NCBI GenBank assembly: GCA_963721115.1
Contig: CAVRIA010000006.1
Coordinates: 744,001-808,000, forward strand
Direction of reading: 5' to 3'
DNA: 64,000 nt
Origin: CAVRIA01 sp963721115
GTDB lineage: Bacteria; Desulfobacterota; Binatia; HRBIN30; CADEER01
In this document: in pieces, positions 44,599 through 53,092 of the stretch
Layout of the letters: each line of letters opens with the position of its first letter
Position numbering within the stretch: position 1 is the first letter of the stretch
Translations under genes and position numbers: made by a program
The notes under the pieces: model-generated
Told to the model about the DNA's origin: nothing
Database searches by the model: none
The model's input: the letters and a program-made list of their open reading frames with translations, nothing else

Positions 44599-45000
44599 AT
44601 GTCCATGACCGATCCCATAGCCGATCTGCTCGTCCGGCTGCGCAATGGGGCGCAGGCGCGGAAGGAGTACGTCGACTGTCCCTGGTCCGTTCTCAAGGAA
44701 TCCGTGGTTCGGGTGATGCTTTCGGAGGGCTTTCTGAAGGAAGTGAGCGTCATCGAGAAGGGCGGCGTAAAACAGGACCTTCGCGTTTGGCTACGTTACG
44801 ATGAATCGCAGCGGTCCGTCATTACGGGCCTGAAACGGATGAGTCGACCCAGCCGTCGCTACTATGTGGGGGCCCGCTCCATGCCCTCGGTGCGCGGGGG
44901 GATGGGGATCAACATCGTGTCCACACCCTTGGGCGTCCTAGTGGACCGGGAAGCCGTTCGACGCAATGTCGGAGGCGAGGTCCTCTGCGCGGTGTGGTGA
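44599..45000 (+). CDS. rpsH: 30S ribosomal protein S8
   Basis: 133 residues. MTDPIADLLVRLRNG, VIEKGGVKQDLRVWLRY and the C-terminal GMGINIVSTPLGVLVDREA, ending GGEVLCAVW, are diagnostic. S8 binds helix 21 of 16S rRNA and represses the spc operon through an rplE mRNA structure in E. coli. Confidence 0.96.
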   Translation: MSMTDPIADLLVRLRNGAQARKEYVDCPWSVLKESVVRVMLSEGFLKEVSVIEKGGVKQDLRVWLRYDESQRSVITGLKRMSRPSRRYYVGARSMPSVRGGMGINIVSTPLGVLVDREAVRRNVGGEVLCAVW

Positions 45001-45007
45001 GACGGAT

Positions 45008-45556
45008 ATGTCACGAATTGGCAAGCTACCGATCCCGATTCCCACGGGGGTCATCATCGAGCAAGAGGGCCAGTCGCTGAAGATTACAGGGCCGCTCGGC
45101 AGCGAACGGCACGTCATGCCCCCCCAGATCAGGGCCAAGCTGGAGGATGGCGTACTGACCGTAACGCGGATCAACGAGGAGCGAGAGAGCCTGGCGTTGC
45201 ACGGGCTGACGCGCAAGCTGCTCGCCAACATCGTCGTCGGCGTGAGCACCGGGTTCACGCGTATCTTAGAGATCGTGGGCGTGGGCTATCGAGCCGAAGT
45301 GAAGGGGCAGGCGATTCACCTGAGCCTCGGTTACTCACACCCAATCGTCTACCAGCTCCCCGAAGGGGTCCAGGCATCGGTCGAACGACAAACGGTACTA
45401 ACGGTGCAGGCGAACAACAGGCACATCCTCGGAGAGGTGACGGCTCAGATTCGCGGCCTTCGTCCTCCTGAGCCGTATAAGGGAAAAGGCATCAAGTATG
45501 CGGACGAGCGGATCCGGCGCAAGGCCGGGAAGGCCGCTGGGGCCGGCGCGAGGTAG
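45008..45556 (+). CDS. rplF: 50S ribosomal protein L6
   Basis: 182 residues from ATG 45008. MSRIGKLPIPIPTGVIIEQ, KITGPLGSERHVMPP, and the C-terminal RPPEPYKGKGIKYADERIRR-like block are typical L6. It sits next to the sarcin-ricin loop. It lies 7 bp after rpsH. Confidence 0.96.
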   Translation: MSRIGKLPIPIPTGVIIEQEGQSLKITGPLGSERHVMPPQIRAKLEDGVLTVTRINEERESLALHGLTRKLLANIVVGVSTGFTRILEIVGVGYRAEVKGQAIHLSLGYSHPIVYQLPEGVQASVERQTVLTVQANNRHILGEVTAQIRGLRPPEPYKGKGIKYADERIRRKAGKAAGAGAR

Positions 45557-45562
45557 GAGGCC

Positions 45563-45916
45563 ATGGCAACTTCGGAGAAGCGAGTAGCGCGCAAGCGACG
45601 GCAGGAGCGCGTACGGCGCGGTGTGCGAGGCACGGACCGCCGGCCTCGACTGTGCGTGTTTCGTAGCAATCGGCATATGTACGCTCAGGTGATCTCGGAC
45701 GACAGCGGGCGAACTCTGGTGTCCGCGTCGACAATGAAGTCGGGAGAGGCGTCGACCGGAAACCGGGGTGCGGCCCGTCGCATCGGCGAGCTCGTTGCGA
45801 GCCTCTGCTTGGAACGTAACATTCACGAGGTGGTGTTCGATCGCAACGGTTTTCTCTTTCACGGCCGAGTGAAAGAGGTCGCCGAGGGCGCGCGTGCTGC
45901 CGGATTGAAGTGCTGA
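45563..45916 (+). CDS. rplR: 50S ribosomal protein L18
   Basis: 117 residues. RARVRRGVRGT-like basic start (RKRRQERVRRGVRGTDRRPR), LCVFRSNRHMYAQVISDD and FDRNGFLFHGRVKEVAEGAR are L18 blocks. It binds 5S rRNA with L5. Confidence 0.96.
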   Translation: MATSEKRVARKRRQERVRRGVRGTDRRPRLCVFRSNRHMYAQVISDDSGRTLVSASTMKSGEASTGNRGAARRIGELVASLCLERNIHEVVFDRNGFLFHGRVKEVAEGARAAGLKC

Positions 45917-45926
45917 GGAGACGTGT

Positions 45927-46445
45927 ATGGCGATTGGTCGCGGCCGAGAGCGCATCGAAATTCAGGGGGTGGAATTCAAGGAGAAAGTAGTCCACATCAA
46001 CCGCGTGGCCAAGGTCGTCAAGGGTGGCCGCCGGTTCAGTTTCGGGGCCTTGGTCGTCGTCGGGGACTTCAACGGTCGCGTGGGCTACGGTCTCGGCAAG
46101 GCCAAGGAGGTCCCTGAGGCAATCCGCAAGGCCATCGAGGCGGCGAAGAAGGCTCTGGTGAGCGTGCCGATCCAGAGCGGGACGATCCCTTTCGAGATTG
46201 AAGGTCGTTACGGAGCTGGACACGTGTTGCTGAGGCCGGCGGGCGAGGGAACAGGGGTGATCGCCGGCGGCGGTGTGCGGGCGGTCGTCGAGCTGGCGGG
46301 AGTGCGCAACGTGCTCACGAAATGCATCGGCTCCCATAATCCACACAACATGGTCAAAGCGACGATCGCGGCGCTGGCGGAGCTGCAGACGCCCGAGGAA
46401 GTGGCGGCCCGGCGCGGTAAGAGTCTCGAGGAATTGAGCGCGTGA
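45927..46445 (+). CDS. rpsE: 30S ribosomal protein S5
   Basis: 172 residues. VHINRVAKVVKGGRRFSFGA (spectinomycin loop region), GYGLGKAKEVPEAIRKAIE and GGGVRAVVELAGVRNVLTK identify S5, which helps unwind mRNA and ensures accuracy. No changes in the known spectinomycin-resistance loop are obvious. Confidence 0.97.
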   Translation: MAIGRGRERIEIQGVEFKEKVVHINRVAKVVKGGRRFSFGALVVVGDFNGRVGYGLGKAKEVPEAIRKAIEAAKKALVSVPIQSGTIPFEIEGRYGAGHVLLRPAGEGTGVIAGGGVRAVVELAGVRNVLTKCIGSHNPHNMVKATIAALAELQTPEEVAARRGKSLEELSA

Positions 46446-46452
46446 GGCGGCA

Positions 46453-46638
46453 ATGACCGAAGGCAAGACCACGAAGATCACGCTGACCGGCAGCCCCATT
46501 GGACAGACGCAGCGCCAGCGACGGACGTTGCGCGGTCTCGGATTGACCCGCATCGGCAAGACTGTAACGGTGCAGGCAAATCCGGCCACCTCGGGGATGA
46601 TCAAGAAGATCGCCCATTTGGTGCGTTTGGAGTCATAA
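46453..46638 (+). CDS. rpmD: 50S ribosomal protein L30
   Basis: 61 residues. KITLTGSPIGQTQRQRRTLRG, LGLTRIGKTVTVQ and the terminal MIKKIAHLVRLE match the short bacterial L30. It is 7 bp after rpsE and 3 bp before rplO. Confidence 0.94.
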   Translation: MTEGKTTKITLTGSPIGQTQRQRRTLRGLGLTRIGKTVTVQANPATSGMIKKIAHLVRLES

Positions 46639-46641
46639 GTG

Positions 46642-47091
46642 ATGGACTTGAGCAATCTGTCCCCGGCGAAGGGCGCAACCAAGAAGCGCAAGCGGCTCGG
46701 GCGGGGCCCGGGATCCGGTCAAGGTAAGACCGCAGGCCGTGGGCACAAGGGCCGCGGAGCTCGCTCCGGGGGGAATACGCCCCCCGGCTACGAGGGAGGC
46801 CAAATGCCGTTGCAGCGGCGCCTTCCCAAAAGAGGATTCCGGAACCCTTTTCGCCGGGAATTCGCCATCGTCAACTTGAAGGAACTCGAGGTGAGGTTCG
46901 AGAGCCGGGCCGTGGTGGATCTCGAGTCGCTGGTCAGCAGCGGTCTGGTTCGACGCGGGCAGGAAGTCAAGGTGCTGGGACAGGGCGAGCTGACGAAGCC
47001 GTTGACTGTAAAGGCGCACGCATTCAGCGATAGCGCGAAGGCGCACATCCAGGCGGCGGGCGGAAGCGCCGAGGTGATCGAACGTGCTTGA
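46642..47091 (+). CDS. rplO: 50S ribosomal protein L15
   Basis: 149 residues from ATG 46642; a GTG one codon earlier is possible. LSPAKGATKKRKRLGRGPGSG and GRGHKGRGARSGGNTPPGYEGG are the glycine/arginine-rich rRNA-binding tail; VKVLGQGELTKPLTVKAHAFS closes the domain. It overlaps secY by 8 bp. Confidence 0.96.
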   Translation: MDLSNLSPAKGATKKRKRLGRGPGSGQGKTAGRGHKGRGARSGGNTPPGYEGGQMPLQRRLPKRGFRNPFRREFAIVNLKELEVRFESRAVVDLESLVSSGLVRRGQEVKVLGQGELTKPLTVKAHAFSDSAKAHIQAAGGSAEVIERA

Positions 47092-48397
47092 GGGGTTCCA
47101 AAACGCTTCCCGTATTCCGGAGCTGCGGCGAAGACTGCTGTTCACTTTCGCGATGCTGGCCGTGTACCGCGTCGGGGTAGCCATCCCGACGCCCGGGATC
47201 GACGGCCGTGCCCTGGCTGAGTTTTTCGATCAGGTCCGGAACTCGGTGCTTGGGTTGGTGAATCTGTTTTCCGGAGGGGCTCTCGAGCAATTCTCGATCT
47301 TCGCGCTCGGGATCATGCCCTACATCAGCGCCTCGATCATCCTGCAGCTGATGACCGTGGTCATTCCCCACCTGGAAAGGCTGTCGAAAGAGGGCGAGGC
47401 CGGACGTCGCAAGATCACGCAGTACACCCGCTACGGCACCGTGATTCTCTCAATCATTCAGAGCCTCTTCATCAGCATCGGACTCGAAAAGGTGACGTCG
47501 CCGGGCGGCGCCCCCGTCGTCTACAACGCGGGCTGGTCATTCCGCATCATGACCATCATCACTCTCAGCTCGGGAACCGCCTTCTTGATGTGGCTGGGGG
47601 AACAGATTTCCGAGCGCGGGATCGGCAACGGCATCTCGCTCATCATCTTTGCGGGCATCGTCGCCGCCATGCCGTCCGCCGCCGCGACCACAGCGCAGTT
47701 CGTTCGCGAAGGAGAGCTAGGGCCTCTCGTCCTCCTGATTCTCGCTGGGTTCATGGTTGCAGTCGTGGCGTTCATCATCTATGTCGAACGCGGACAGCGG
47801 CGAATTCCTGTCCAGTATGCCAAGCGAGTCGTCGGACGGCGCATGTACGGCGGGCAAAGCTCGCACCTCCCACTCAAGGTAAACACCGCTGGCGTGATCC
47901 CACCGATCTTCGCCTCGTCCCTGCTAGTTTTTCCGGCCACCATCGCGAGCTTCGTCGCTCACCCTTGGGCCAAGCAACTCGCGGATTACCTGTCCCCTGG
48001 GCAGGCTCTGTACACGGTCGTCTACATCGGTCTGATCGTCTTCTTCTGTTACTTCTATACGGCGGTCACGTTCAATACGAGCGACGTGGCTGAGAACATG
48101 AAAAAATTCGGGGGCTTCATTCCGGGCATCCGACCGGGTCAACGGACGGCGGATTACATCGACCGCGTCTTGGTACGGATCACCTTGGGAGGTGCGATCT
48201 ACGTCGCCGCGGTCTGCGTGTTGCCGTCGATCCTGATTCGCCGGTTCAACGTCCCCTTCTACTTCGGCGGTACCGCTCTGCTGATCGTCGTCGGCGTGGC
48301 ACTCGACACGGTCGCACAGATCGAAACCCACATGTTGACGCGAAGCTACCAGGGATTCATGCGACGCGGGAGGTTGCGCGGCCGGCGAGGAGGTTGA
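47084..48397 (+). CDS. secY: Preprotein translocase subunit SecY
   Basis: 437 residues with a GTG start inside the end of rplO. There are ten predicted membrane helices; the N-terminus RLLFTFAMLAVYRVGVAIPTPG and the plug-proximal GALEQFSIFALGIMPYISASI are conserved. RRMYGGQSSHLPLKVNTAGVIP and the cytoplasmic loop FIPGIRPGQRTADYIDRV are ribosome/SecA contact sites. It forms the protein-conducting channel with SecE (22609). Its end is followed by a 143-bp gap before adk. Confidence 0.97.
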   Translation: MLEGFQNASRIPELRRRLLFTFAMLAVYRVGVAIPTPGIDGRALAEFFDQVRNSVLGLVNLFSGGALEQFSIFALGIMPYISASIILQLMTVVIPHLERLSKEGEAGRRKITQYTRYGTVILSIIQSLFISIGLEKVTSPGGAPVVYNAGWSFRIMTIITLSSGTAFLMWLGEQISERGIGNGISLIIFAGIVAAMPSAAATTAQFVREGELGPLVLLILAGFMVAVVAFIIYVERGQRRIPVQYAKRVVGRRMYGGQSSHLPLKVNTAGVIPPIFASSLLVFPATIASFVAHPWAKQLADYLSPGQALYTVVYIGLIVFFCYFYTAVTFNTSDVAENMKKFGGFIPGIRPGQRTADYIDRVLVRITLGGAIYVAAVCVLPSILIRRFNVPFYFGGTALLIVVGVALDTVAQIETHMLTRSYQGFMRRGRLRGRRGG

Positions 48398-48540
48398 GTC
48401 CGGCCGAACGCGACACGGATGAAAACGGAAGCGAGCATGGCTACGTCGACGAGACCTGCGGTCCACACGCGAGAAGGCGGGGGCGCGAACCGCTTCGGCG
48501 CAGTCGGCGTTTTGCTGACCGGGTGGCCGCCGGGGTTTCG

Positions 48541-49194
48541 ATGCGCGTAGTGCTGCTTGGAGGGCCGGGTGCCGGCAAGGGAACTCAGGCCCAGCTCATC
48601 TCTAAGCGACTCTCGATTCCGCACATTTCCACAGGCGACCTTTTGAGGGCGGCGGTAGTCAAGCAGACGGAGTTGGGCCGCGTTGCGAAACAATTCATGG
48701 AGAGGGGCGAATTGGCCCCGGACGAACTCGTGATCAACATTATCGAAGAGAGACTCGGCGCTGGCGACTGCGAGCGAGGCTTCCTGTTCGACGGCTTCCC
48801 ACGGAATCCGACGCAGGCGACCGTCTTGGAGTCGATGCTGAACCGTAGAAAGCTGGCGCTGGATCACGTCGTCAATCTTCTGGTGCCGCGCGACGACTTG
48901 GTTGAGCGCCTCAGTGGGCGCCGCACTTGCCGCAACTGCGGCAGCATGTTCCATGTCAAGTTCGACCCTCCGGAGCGCGAGGGCTTCTGCGACCGCTGCG
49001 GTGGACCCCTCTTCCAGCGCGCCGACGATCGCGAGGAGACGATTCGCGCCCGCCTCGATGTGTATGAGGAGACCAGGGCGGCGCTCTGCGACTTCTACCG
49101 GGCGCGCGGTCTTCTGAGAGAGGTCGACGGCTTGGGGGCGAGCAGCGATATCCTGGAGCGGATCCTTGCTCAGATGAACGGGGCGGCCGGATGA
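48541..49194 (+). CDS. adk: Adenylate kinase, zinc-lid type
   Basis: 217 residues from ATG 48541 (MRVVLLGGPGAGKGTQAQLI); more upstream in-frame codons are unconserved. The Walker A GGPGAGKGT, the AMP-binding region HISTGDLLRAAV, FLFDGFPRNPTQA and a lid with CRNC...CDRC, the zinc-binding long form, are all present. It converts ATP and AMP to two ADP. The Shine-Dalgarno sequence is weak. The last four bases overlap the start of the map remnant (ATGA), the usual adk-map coupling. Confidence 0.96.
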   Translation: MRVVLLGGPGAGKGTQAQLISKRLSIPHISTGDLLRAAVVKQTELGRVAKQFMERGELAPDELVINIIEERLGAGDCERGFLFDGFPRNPTQATVLESMLNRRKLALDHVVNLLVPRDDLVERLSGRRTCRNCGSMFHVKFDPPEREGFCDRCGGPLFQRADDREETIRARLDVYEETRAALCDFYRARGLLREVDGLGASSDILERILAQMNGAAG

Positions 49195-49462
49195 TCGCGC
49201 TCAAATCATCCGGCGAGATCGCGAGCATACGGTACGCGAACGTCATCGTCGCAGAAGTGCTGGCCGTGTTGCGCGGACTGACGAGTGAAGTCATATTCAA
49301 CGCGGGTGATCCTGAGGTTCGCATCAAGGTGGATGGCTGGACGGTGGTGACGCGCGACGGGCATCGACCGGCCAATTCGAGCATCCCGTGGCTATTACCC
49401 GTAAGCGCCCTGTGCCCCGAGACAGCTCTGACCGGGCGGCTAAGATCCCGGTTGGGCTGTAG
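49191..49462 (+). pseudogene. map: Methionine aminopeptidase remnant with large internal deletion
   Basis: The first 31 residues (MIALKSSGEIASIRYANVIV...) match the Map N-terminus. They are then joined directly to EVIFNAGDPEVRIKVDGWTVV and TRDGHRPA, the C-terminal Map region. About 170 residues between them, including the metal ligands Asp97, Asp108 and His171 (E. coli numbering), are absent. A further one-base loss near 49372 breaks the frame; adding a C restores QFEHPVAIT with the Glu235 equivalent and a stop at 49460-49462. The product cannot be an active enzyme. The ATGA overlap with adk and the 9-bp spacing to rpmJ preserve the normal gene order. Real decay versus assembly collapse cannot be separated from the sequence alone. 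Confidence 0.75.
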
Positions 49463-49471
49463 GAGAGAATC

Positions 49472-49585
49472 GTGAAAGTCAGAGCGTCGATCAAGGCCCT
49501 TTGCAAAAACTGTAAGGTCATCCGTCGCCACGGTGTCGTGCGCGTCGTGTGCACCAACCCCCGCCACAAGCAGCGGCAGGGCTAG
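49472..49585 (+). CDS. rpmJ: 50S ribosomal protein L36
   Basis: 37 residues with a GTG start after AGGAGAGAATC: MKVRASIKALCKNCKVIRR and GVVRVVCTNPRHKQRQG. The C-x2-C...C-x4-H zinc site is intact (C+ form). infA, commonly placed just before rpmJ, is not present between map and rpmJ. Confidence 0.95.
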   Translation: MKVRASIKALCKNCKVIRRHGVVRVVCTNPRHKQRQG

Positions 49586-49595
49586 GGAGTCGATC

Positions 49596-49979
49596 ATGGC
49601 ACGCATTGCCGGAGTGGATCTGCCGCGAAACAAGCGCGTGGAAATCGCGCTGACCTATCTGTACGGCATTGGACGTTCTGCCTCGAGGGAGATCCTCCAC
49701 AAAGCAGGCGTCGACGAGGAGAAGAAGAGCGACGAGTTGACGGACGACGAGGTGGTCAAGATCCGCCAGATCATCGACCAAGGCTATAAGGTGGAGGGCG
49801 ACCTGCGCCGTGACATCGCCGTGAACATCAAACGCCACATGGATCTCGGTACGTACCGGGGACTGCGACACCGGAGGAATCTGCCGGTTCACGGGCAGCG
49901 CACGCACAGTAACGCGCGGACGCGCAAGGGGCCGCGGCGCGCGATCGCCGGGAAGAAGCCACCTCCTTCCAAGGGGTGA
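49596..49979 (+). CDS. rpsM: 30S ribosomal protein S13
   Basis: 127 residues from ATG 49596. MARIAGVDLPRNKRVEIALT, YLYGIGRSASREIL and RGLRHRRNLPVHGQRTHSNA are invariant. S13 bridges to 50S and contacts P-site tRNA. First r-protein of the alpha-operon block after rpmJ. Confidence 0.97.
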   Translation: MARIAGVDLPRNKRVEIALTYLYGIGRSASREILHKAGVDEEKKSDELTDDEVVKIRQIIDQGYKVEGDLRRDIAVNIKRHMDLGTYRGLRHRRNLPVHGQRTHSNARTRKGPRRAIAGKKPPPSKG

Positions 49980-49999
49980 CGCATATTTGAGGAGCTCGA

Positions 50000-50416
50000 A
50001 TGGCGAAGCAGCAGAGTTCGACAACCAAGACCGGCGACAAACCCGCAAAGCGCAAGAAGCAGAAGCGCGTCGTCAGCGAAGGAGTGGTGCACATTCACTC
50101 GACCTTCAACAATACCCTGGTGACCATTACGGATCAGGTCGGCAACGTCTTGGCCTGGTCGAGCGCCGGGGCGGTGGGATTCAAAGGCTCGCGGAAGGGT
50201 ACTCCATTCGCCGCTCAGATGGCGGCGGACGCCGCGGCAAAGAAGGCGATGGATTGCGGTGTCCGCAACGTTCAAGTACATGTGAAGGGTCCGGGCTCCG
50301 GGCGGGAGTCGGCGTTGCGCTCTCTGCAGAGCGCCGGATTCAACATCACGGTCATCCGCGATGTGACTCCGATTCCGCACAATGGCTGTCGGGCTCCCAA
50401 GAGACGTCGTGTCTAG
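50000..50416 (+). CDS. rpsK: 30S ribosomal protein S11
   Basis: 138 residues with a lysine-rich N-terminus. GVVHIHSTFNNTLVTITDQ, GSRKGTPFAAQMAA and the C-terminal DVTPIPHNGCRAPKRRRV are S11 signatures. It lies on the 30S platform near the mRNA exit. Confidence 0.97.
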   Translation: MAKQQSSTTKTGDKPAKRKKQKRVVSEGVVHIHSTFNNTLVTITDQVGNVLAWSSAGAVGFKGSRKGTPFAAQMAADAAAKKAMDCGVRNVQVHVKGPGSGRESALRSLQSAGFNITVIRDVTPIPHNGCRAPKRRRV

Positions 50417-50442
50417 GTCCGTGAACCAGGAGGGAATGACCC

Positions 50443-51069
50443 TTGGCTCGTTATACTGATTCGGTGTGTCGTCTGTGTCGCCGGGAAACACTCAAGCTCT
50501 TTCTCAAGGGCGAGCGCTGCTACACGGACAAATGCGCGATCGAACGCCGCAACTATCCGCCGGGCGTGCACGGCCAGGGCCGGCCGAAGTTCTCGGAGTA
50601 CGCCCTGCAACTGCGCGAGAAACAGAAGGTCAAGCGCATGTACGGCGTTCTCGAGCAGCAGTTTCGCATCTATTTCCAGATGGCGGAGCGGTCTCGCGGG
50701 ATTACCGGCGAGATTCTTCTACAGTTACTCGAGCGACGTCTCGACAACATGGTCTACAGAATGGGGTTCGCGACCTCGAGATCCGAGGGAAGGCAATTGG
50801 TTCGCCATGGGCACTTCCTGGTCAACGGAAGGAAGGTCAACATTCCCTCCGCCTTGCTGAAGCCGGGCGATGTCGTTAGCGTGAGAGAGAAGAGCCGCAG
50901 CATGGGCCGCGTTCAAGAGGCTCTAGCGCAGGCCGAACACCGTGGCGCTCCCGACTGGCTCGAGGTCGACCGCGAAGCGTTTTCGGGCCGGGTGAAAATG
51001 CTCCCCGGCCGAGCCGAGTTGACGATGCCGATCAACGAAAAGCTCATCATCGAGCTGTACTCCAAGTGA
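50443..51069 (+). CDS. rpsD: 30S ribosomal protein S4, zinc-binding form
   Basis: 208 residues with a TTG start (MARYTDSVCRLCRRE). Four cysteines (9, 12, 26, 31) make the N-terminal zinc finger of the C+ form. The S4 RNA-binding domain has RLDNMVYRMGFATSRSEGRQ and VRHGHFLVNGRKVNIPS. It is a primary 16S rRNA binder and alpha-operon repressor in E. coli. Confidence 0.97.
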   Translation: MARYTDSVCRLCRRETLKLFLKGERCYTDKCAIERRNYPPGVHGQGRPKFSEYALQLREKQKVKRMYGVLEQQFRIYFQMAERSRGITGEILLQLLERRLDNMVYRMGFATSRSEGRQLVRHGHFLVNGRKVNIPSALLKPGDVVSVREKSRSMGRVQEALAQAEHRGAPDWLEVDREAFSGRVKMLPGRAELTMPINEKLIIELYSK

Positions 51070-51108
51070 GTCGAGCTGAAACCGAGGTGAGCGACGTGGA
51101 GGTTCCAG

Positions 51109-52131
51109 ATGCAGCCGCAACGCAACTGGCGTGACTTGATCAAGCCGGAGGCTCTCGGGTCCGAGGAAAAGAGCCAAACGCCCAACTACGGCAAATTTGT
51201 CGCGGAGCCTTTCGAGCGGGGCTTCGGAATCACGATCGGGAACGCCCTACGCCGTATCCTGCTGTCCTCGCTACAGGGCGCGGCGGTCACCTCGCTCAAG
51301 GTCGACGGTGTGTTGCACGAGTTTGCGACGCTGCCGGGCGTGCGAGAAGACGTGACCGATATCGTGCTCAACCTGAAGGACGTGCGCTTCAAACTGCACG
51401 AAGGCCTCGAGGCCAAGGCGCGGATCGAAGCGAAGGGCGAGCGCGTCGTGCGGGCCGCCGACATTCAGGGCGGCCCGAGCTTCGAGGTGCTCAACCCTGA
51501 CGTCCAAATCGCCACTCTCTCAAAAGAGGGTGCGTTGAAGATCGACCTGACGGTCAAGGCGGGGCGCGGCTATGTCTCGGCAGACCGCAACAAGGACGAG
51601 GAAGCGCCGGTGGGCACCATTCCGATCGACGCCGTCTTCTCTCCGGTCCGCAAGGTGAACTACACGGTCACCAATGCCCGGGTGGGCCAGCGAACCGACT
51701 ACGACAAGCTGACCATCGAAGTGTGGACGGATGGAAGTGTCCGACCCGATGACGCCGTGGCATACGCCGCCCGCATTCTCCAAGACCAGCTCGCCATCTT
51801 TATCAACTTCGAGGAAGGCCCGGAGGCTGCGGAGCTGGCGGAAGAGGCGGAGCCGTCGCTCAACGAGAATCTGTTCCGTCCGGTGGCGGAGCTGGAGCTT
51901 TCTGTGCGCTCCGCCAACTGCCTGCAGAACGCAGACATCAAGTACATCGGGGAGCTCGTGCAGCGTACCGAGGCGGAGATGCTCAAGACCAAGAACTTCG
52001 GGCGCAAGTCACTGAACGAGATCAAGGAGATCCTGCGGGAGATGGGGCTCGACTTCGGTATGCGGATCGAGAACTTCCCCGACCGCGAGGAGCTGGATCG
52101 GCGCCTGGCGCGAGAGAAGGAAAGCGCGTAA
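51109..52131 (+). CDS. rpoA: DNA-directed RNA polymerase subunit alpha
   Basis: 340 residues. The N-terminal dimerisation domain has FERGFGITIGNALRRILLSSL and the C-terminal domain (about 262-320) has LELSVRSANCLQNADIKYIG plus KNFGRKSLNEIKEIL, which binds UP elements and activators. An acidic linker (EEAEPSLNE region) joins them. It completes the core polymerase with rpoB and rpoC upstream. Confidence 0.97.
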   Translation: MQPQRNWRDLIKPEALGSEEKSQTPNYGKFVAEPFERGFGITIGNALRRILLSSLQGAAVTSLKVDGVLHEFATLPGVREDVTDIVLNLKDVRFKLHEGLEAKARIEAKGERVVRAADIQGGPSFEVLNPDVQIATLSKEGALKIDLTVKAGRGYVSADRNKDEEAPVGTIPIDAVFSPVRKVNYTVTNARVGQRTDYDKLTIEVWTDGSVRPDDAVAYAARILQDQLAIFINFEEGPEAAELAEEAEPSLNENLFRPVAELELSVRSANCLQNADIKYIGELVQRTEAEMLKTKNFGRKSLNEIKEILREMGLDFGMRIENFPDREELDRRLAREKESA

Positions 52132-52168
52132 GGCGAGCACACGGGGAAACGCGCCCGGGATTGGAATC

Positions 52169-52627
52169 ATGCGACATCTCAAAAGTGGACGAAAGCTCAA
52201 CCGGACGAGTGCTCACCGCAGCGCCATGTTTCGGAATATGGTGACGTCGCTCCTCCTGCACGAGCATCTCCATACCACGGATGCGAAGGCGAAGGAGCTG
52301 CGGCGGTGGGCGGATCGTATGATCACCCTGGGCAAGCGAGGTACGCTACATGCCCGCAGGCAGGCGCTGGCGTTCGTGCGCAGTCGCCGCGCGGTCGGCA
52401 AGCTCTTCGACGAGATCGCGCCGCGCTTCAGCGAACGGCCGGGCGGATACACACGGATTACGAAGATCGGCTTGCGCCGGGGCGACGCGGCGCCGATGTC
52501 GGTTATCGAGCTCACCGAACGGGGAGATCGCTCGTTGAGTGAAGCGGAAAAGAAGAGAGAACGCCGCCGGCGCGCAGCGCGCAAGCGCGAGGAGCGCGCG
52601 TCGGGCGGAGTTCCACCTTTAGGCTGA
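52169..52627 (+). CDS. rplQ: 50S ribosomal protein L17
   Basis: 152 residues. MRHLKSGRKLNRTSAHRSAM, FRNMVTSLLLHEHLHTTDAKAKE and GGYTRITKIGLRRGDAAPM define L17; the C-terminal 30 residues are a basic, low-complexity extension. It is the last gene of the ribosomal array. No clear terminator follows; the next 465 bp hold decayed sequence and a tRNA. Confidence 0.96.
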   Translation: MRHLKSGRKLNRTSAHRSAMFRNMVTSLLLHEHLHTTDAKAKELRRWADRMITLGKRGTLHARRQALAFVRSRRAVGKLFDEIAPRFSERPGGYTRITKIGLRRGDAAPMSVIELTERGDRSLSEAEKKRERRRRAARKREERASGGVPPLG

Positions 52628-52681
52628 TTCTCCGATTTTCCGGCGGCCGACCGAAGACTCGTCCTCCGCGCTGCTTCTGGG

Positions 52682-52822
52682 TCAGTTGGGAAGTTCCAGG
52701 ACCGTCGCTGCTCCCTGACCCAGGCCTGCCCAAATCGTTGCCAGCCCGTAGCGGGCGCGGCGTCTGCGCAGCTCTAGGGCGAGGGCTCCGATCAATGCCG
52801 GACTCGCCCTGAGCCCGGCGCC
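52682..52822 (-). pseudogene. 3' end of a thiolase (acetyl-CoA acyltransferase-like) gene
   Basis: The reverse strand encodes ALIGALALELRRRRARYG and LATIWAGLGQGAATVLE before a TGA at 52684-52682. RRRxARYGLATxxxGxGQG is the C-terminal thiolase block carrying the glycines near the active site. Only about 45 residues remain. The upstream end runs directly into IS66-like sequence, so the gene body was lost, most likely by insertion and deletion (inference). Confidence 0.55.
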
Positions 52823-53010
52823 ATGGCGCTGGAGCTGGCCGAGGTAGTCGAAGGGGTCGACCTTGTTCAGCTCGGCGCTCGGCGGGGTGGATCAGGCTCA
52901 TGAACAGCCCCGTTCTGGGTCTTGTAGAAGAGCGCGTTCTTGCCAGTGCTTGCGCATGTAGCTGACCGGTCAGGGTCCCCTCGGGCATCAGGCCATCGAC
53001 CGGAATGTGC
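52823..53010 (-). mobile_element. Decayed 3' end of an IS66-family transposase gene
   Basis: Fragments in three frames of the reverse strand read YMRKHW, KNALFYKTQNGA, LFMSLIHPAE and AELNKVDPFDYLGQLQRH, which in this order match the C-terminal region of IS66-type TnpC transposases (KNxLFYKTxNGA...FMSLIHTxELxxxxPFDYLxxLQRH). At least two frameshifts separate them and no complete element or terminal repeat is seen. It lies between the thiolase tail and tRNA-Ser and marks the end of the conserved ribosomal array. Confidence 0.65.
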
Positions 53011-53092
53011 AGGCACGCTCGTTGTTCATACCAGTCACATACGAAGGGAAGCCGGCCAGGAATTACAGGCTGACGGGGAGGCAGAAAAGGAA

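Noticed and set aside
48394..48540. Longer N-terminus for adenylate kinase
   Set aside because: The extra 49 residues are basic and unconserved; adenylate kinases start at the MRVVLLGGPG block.
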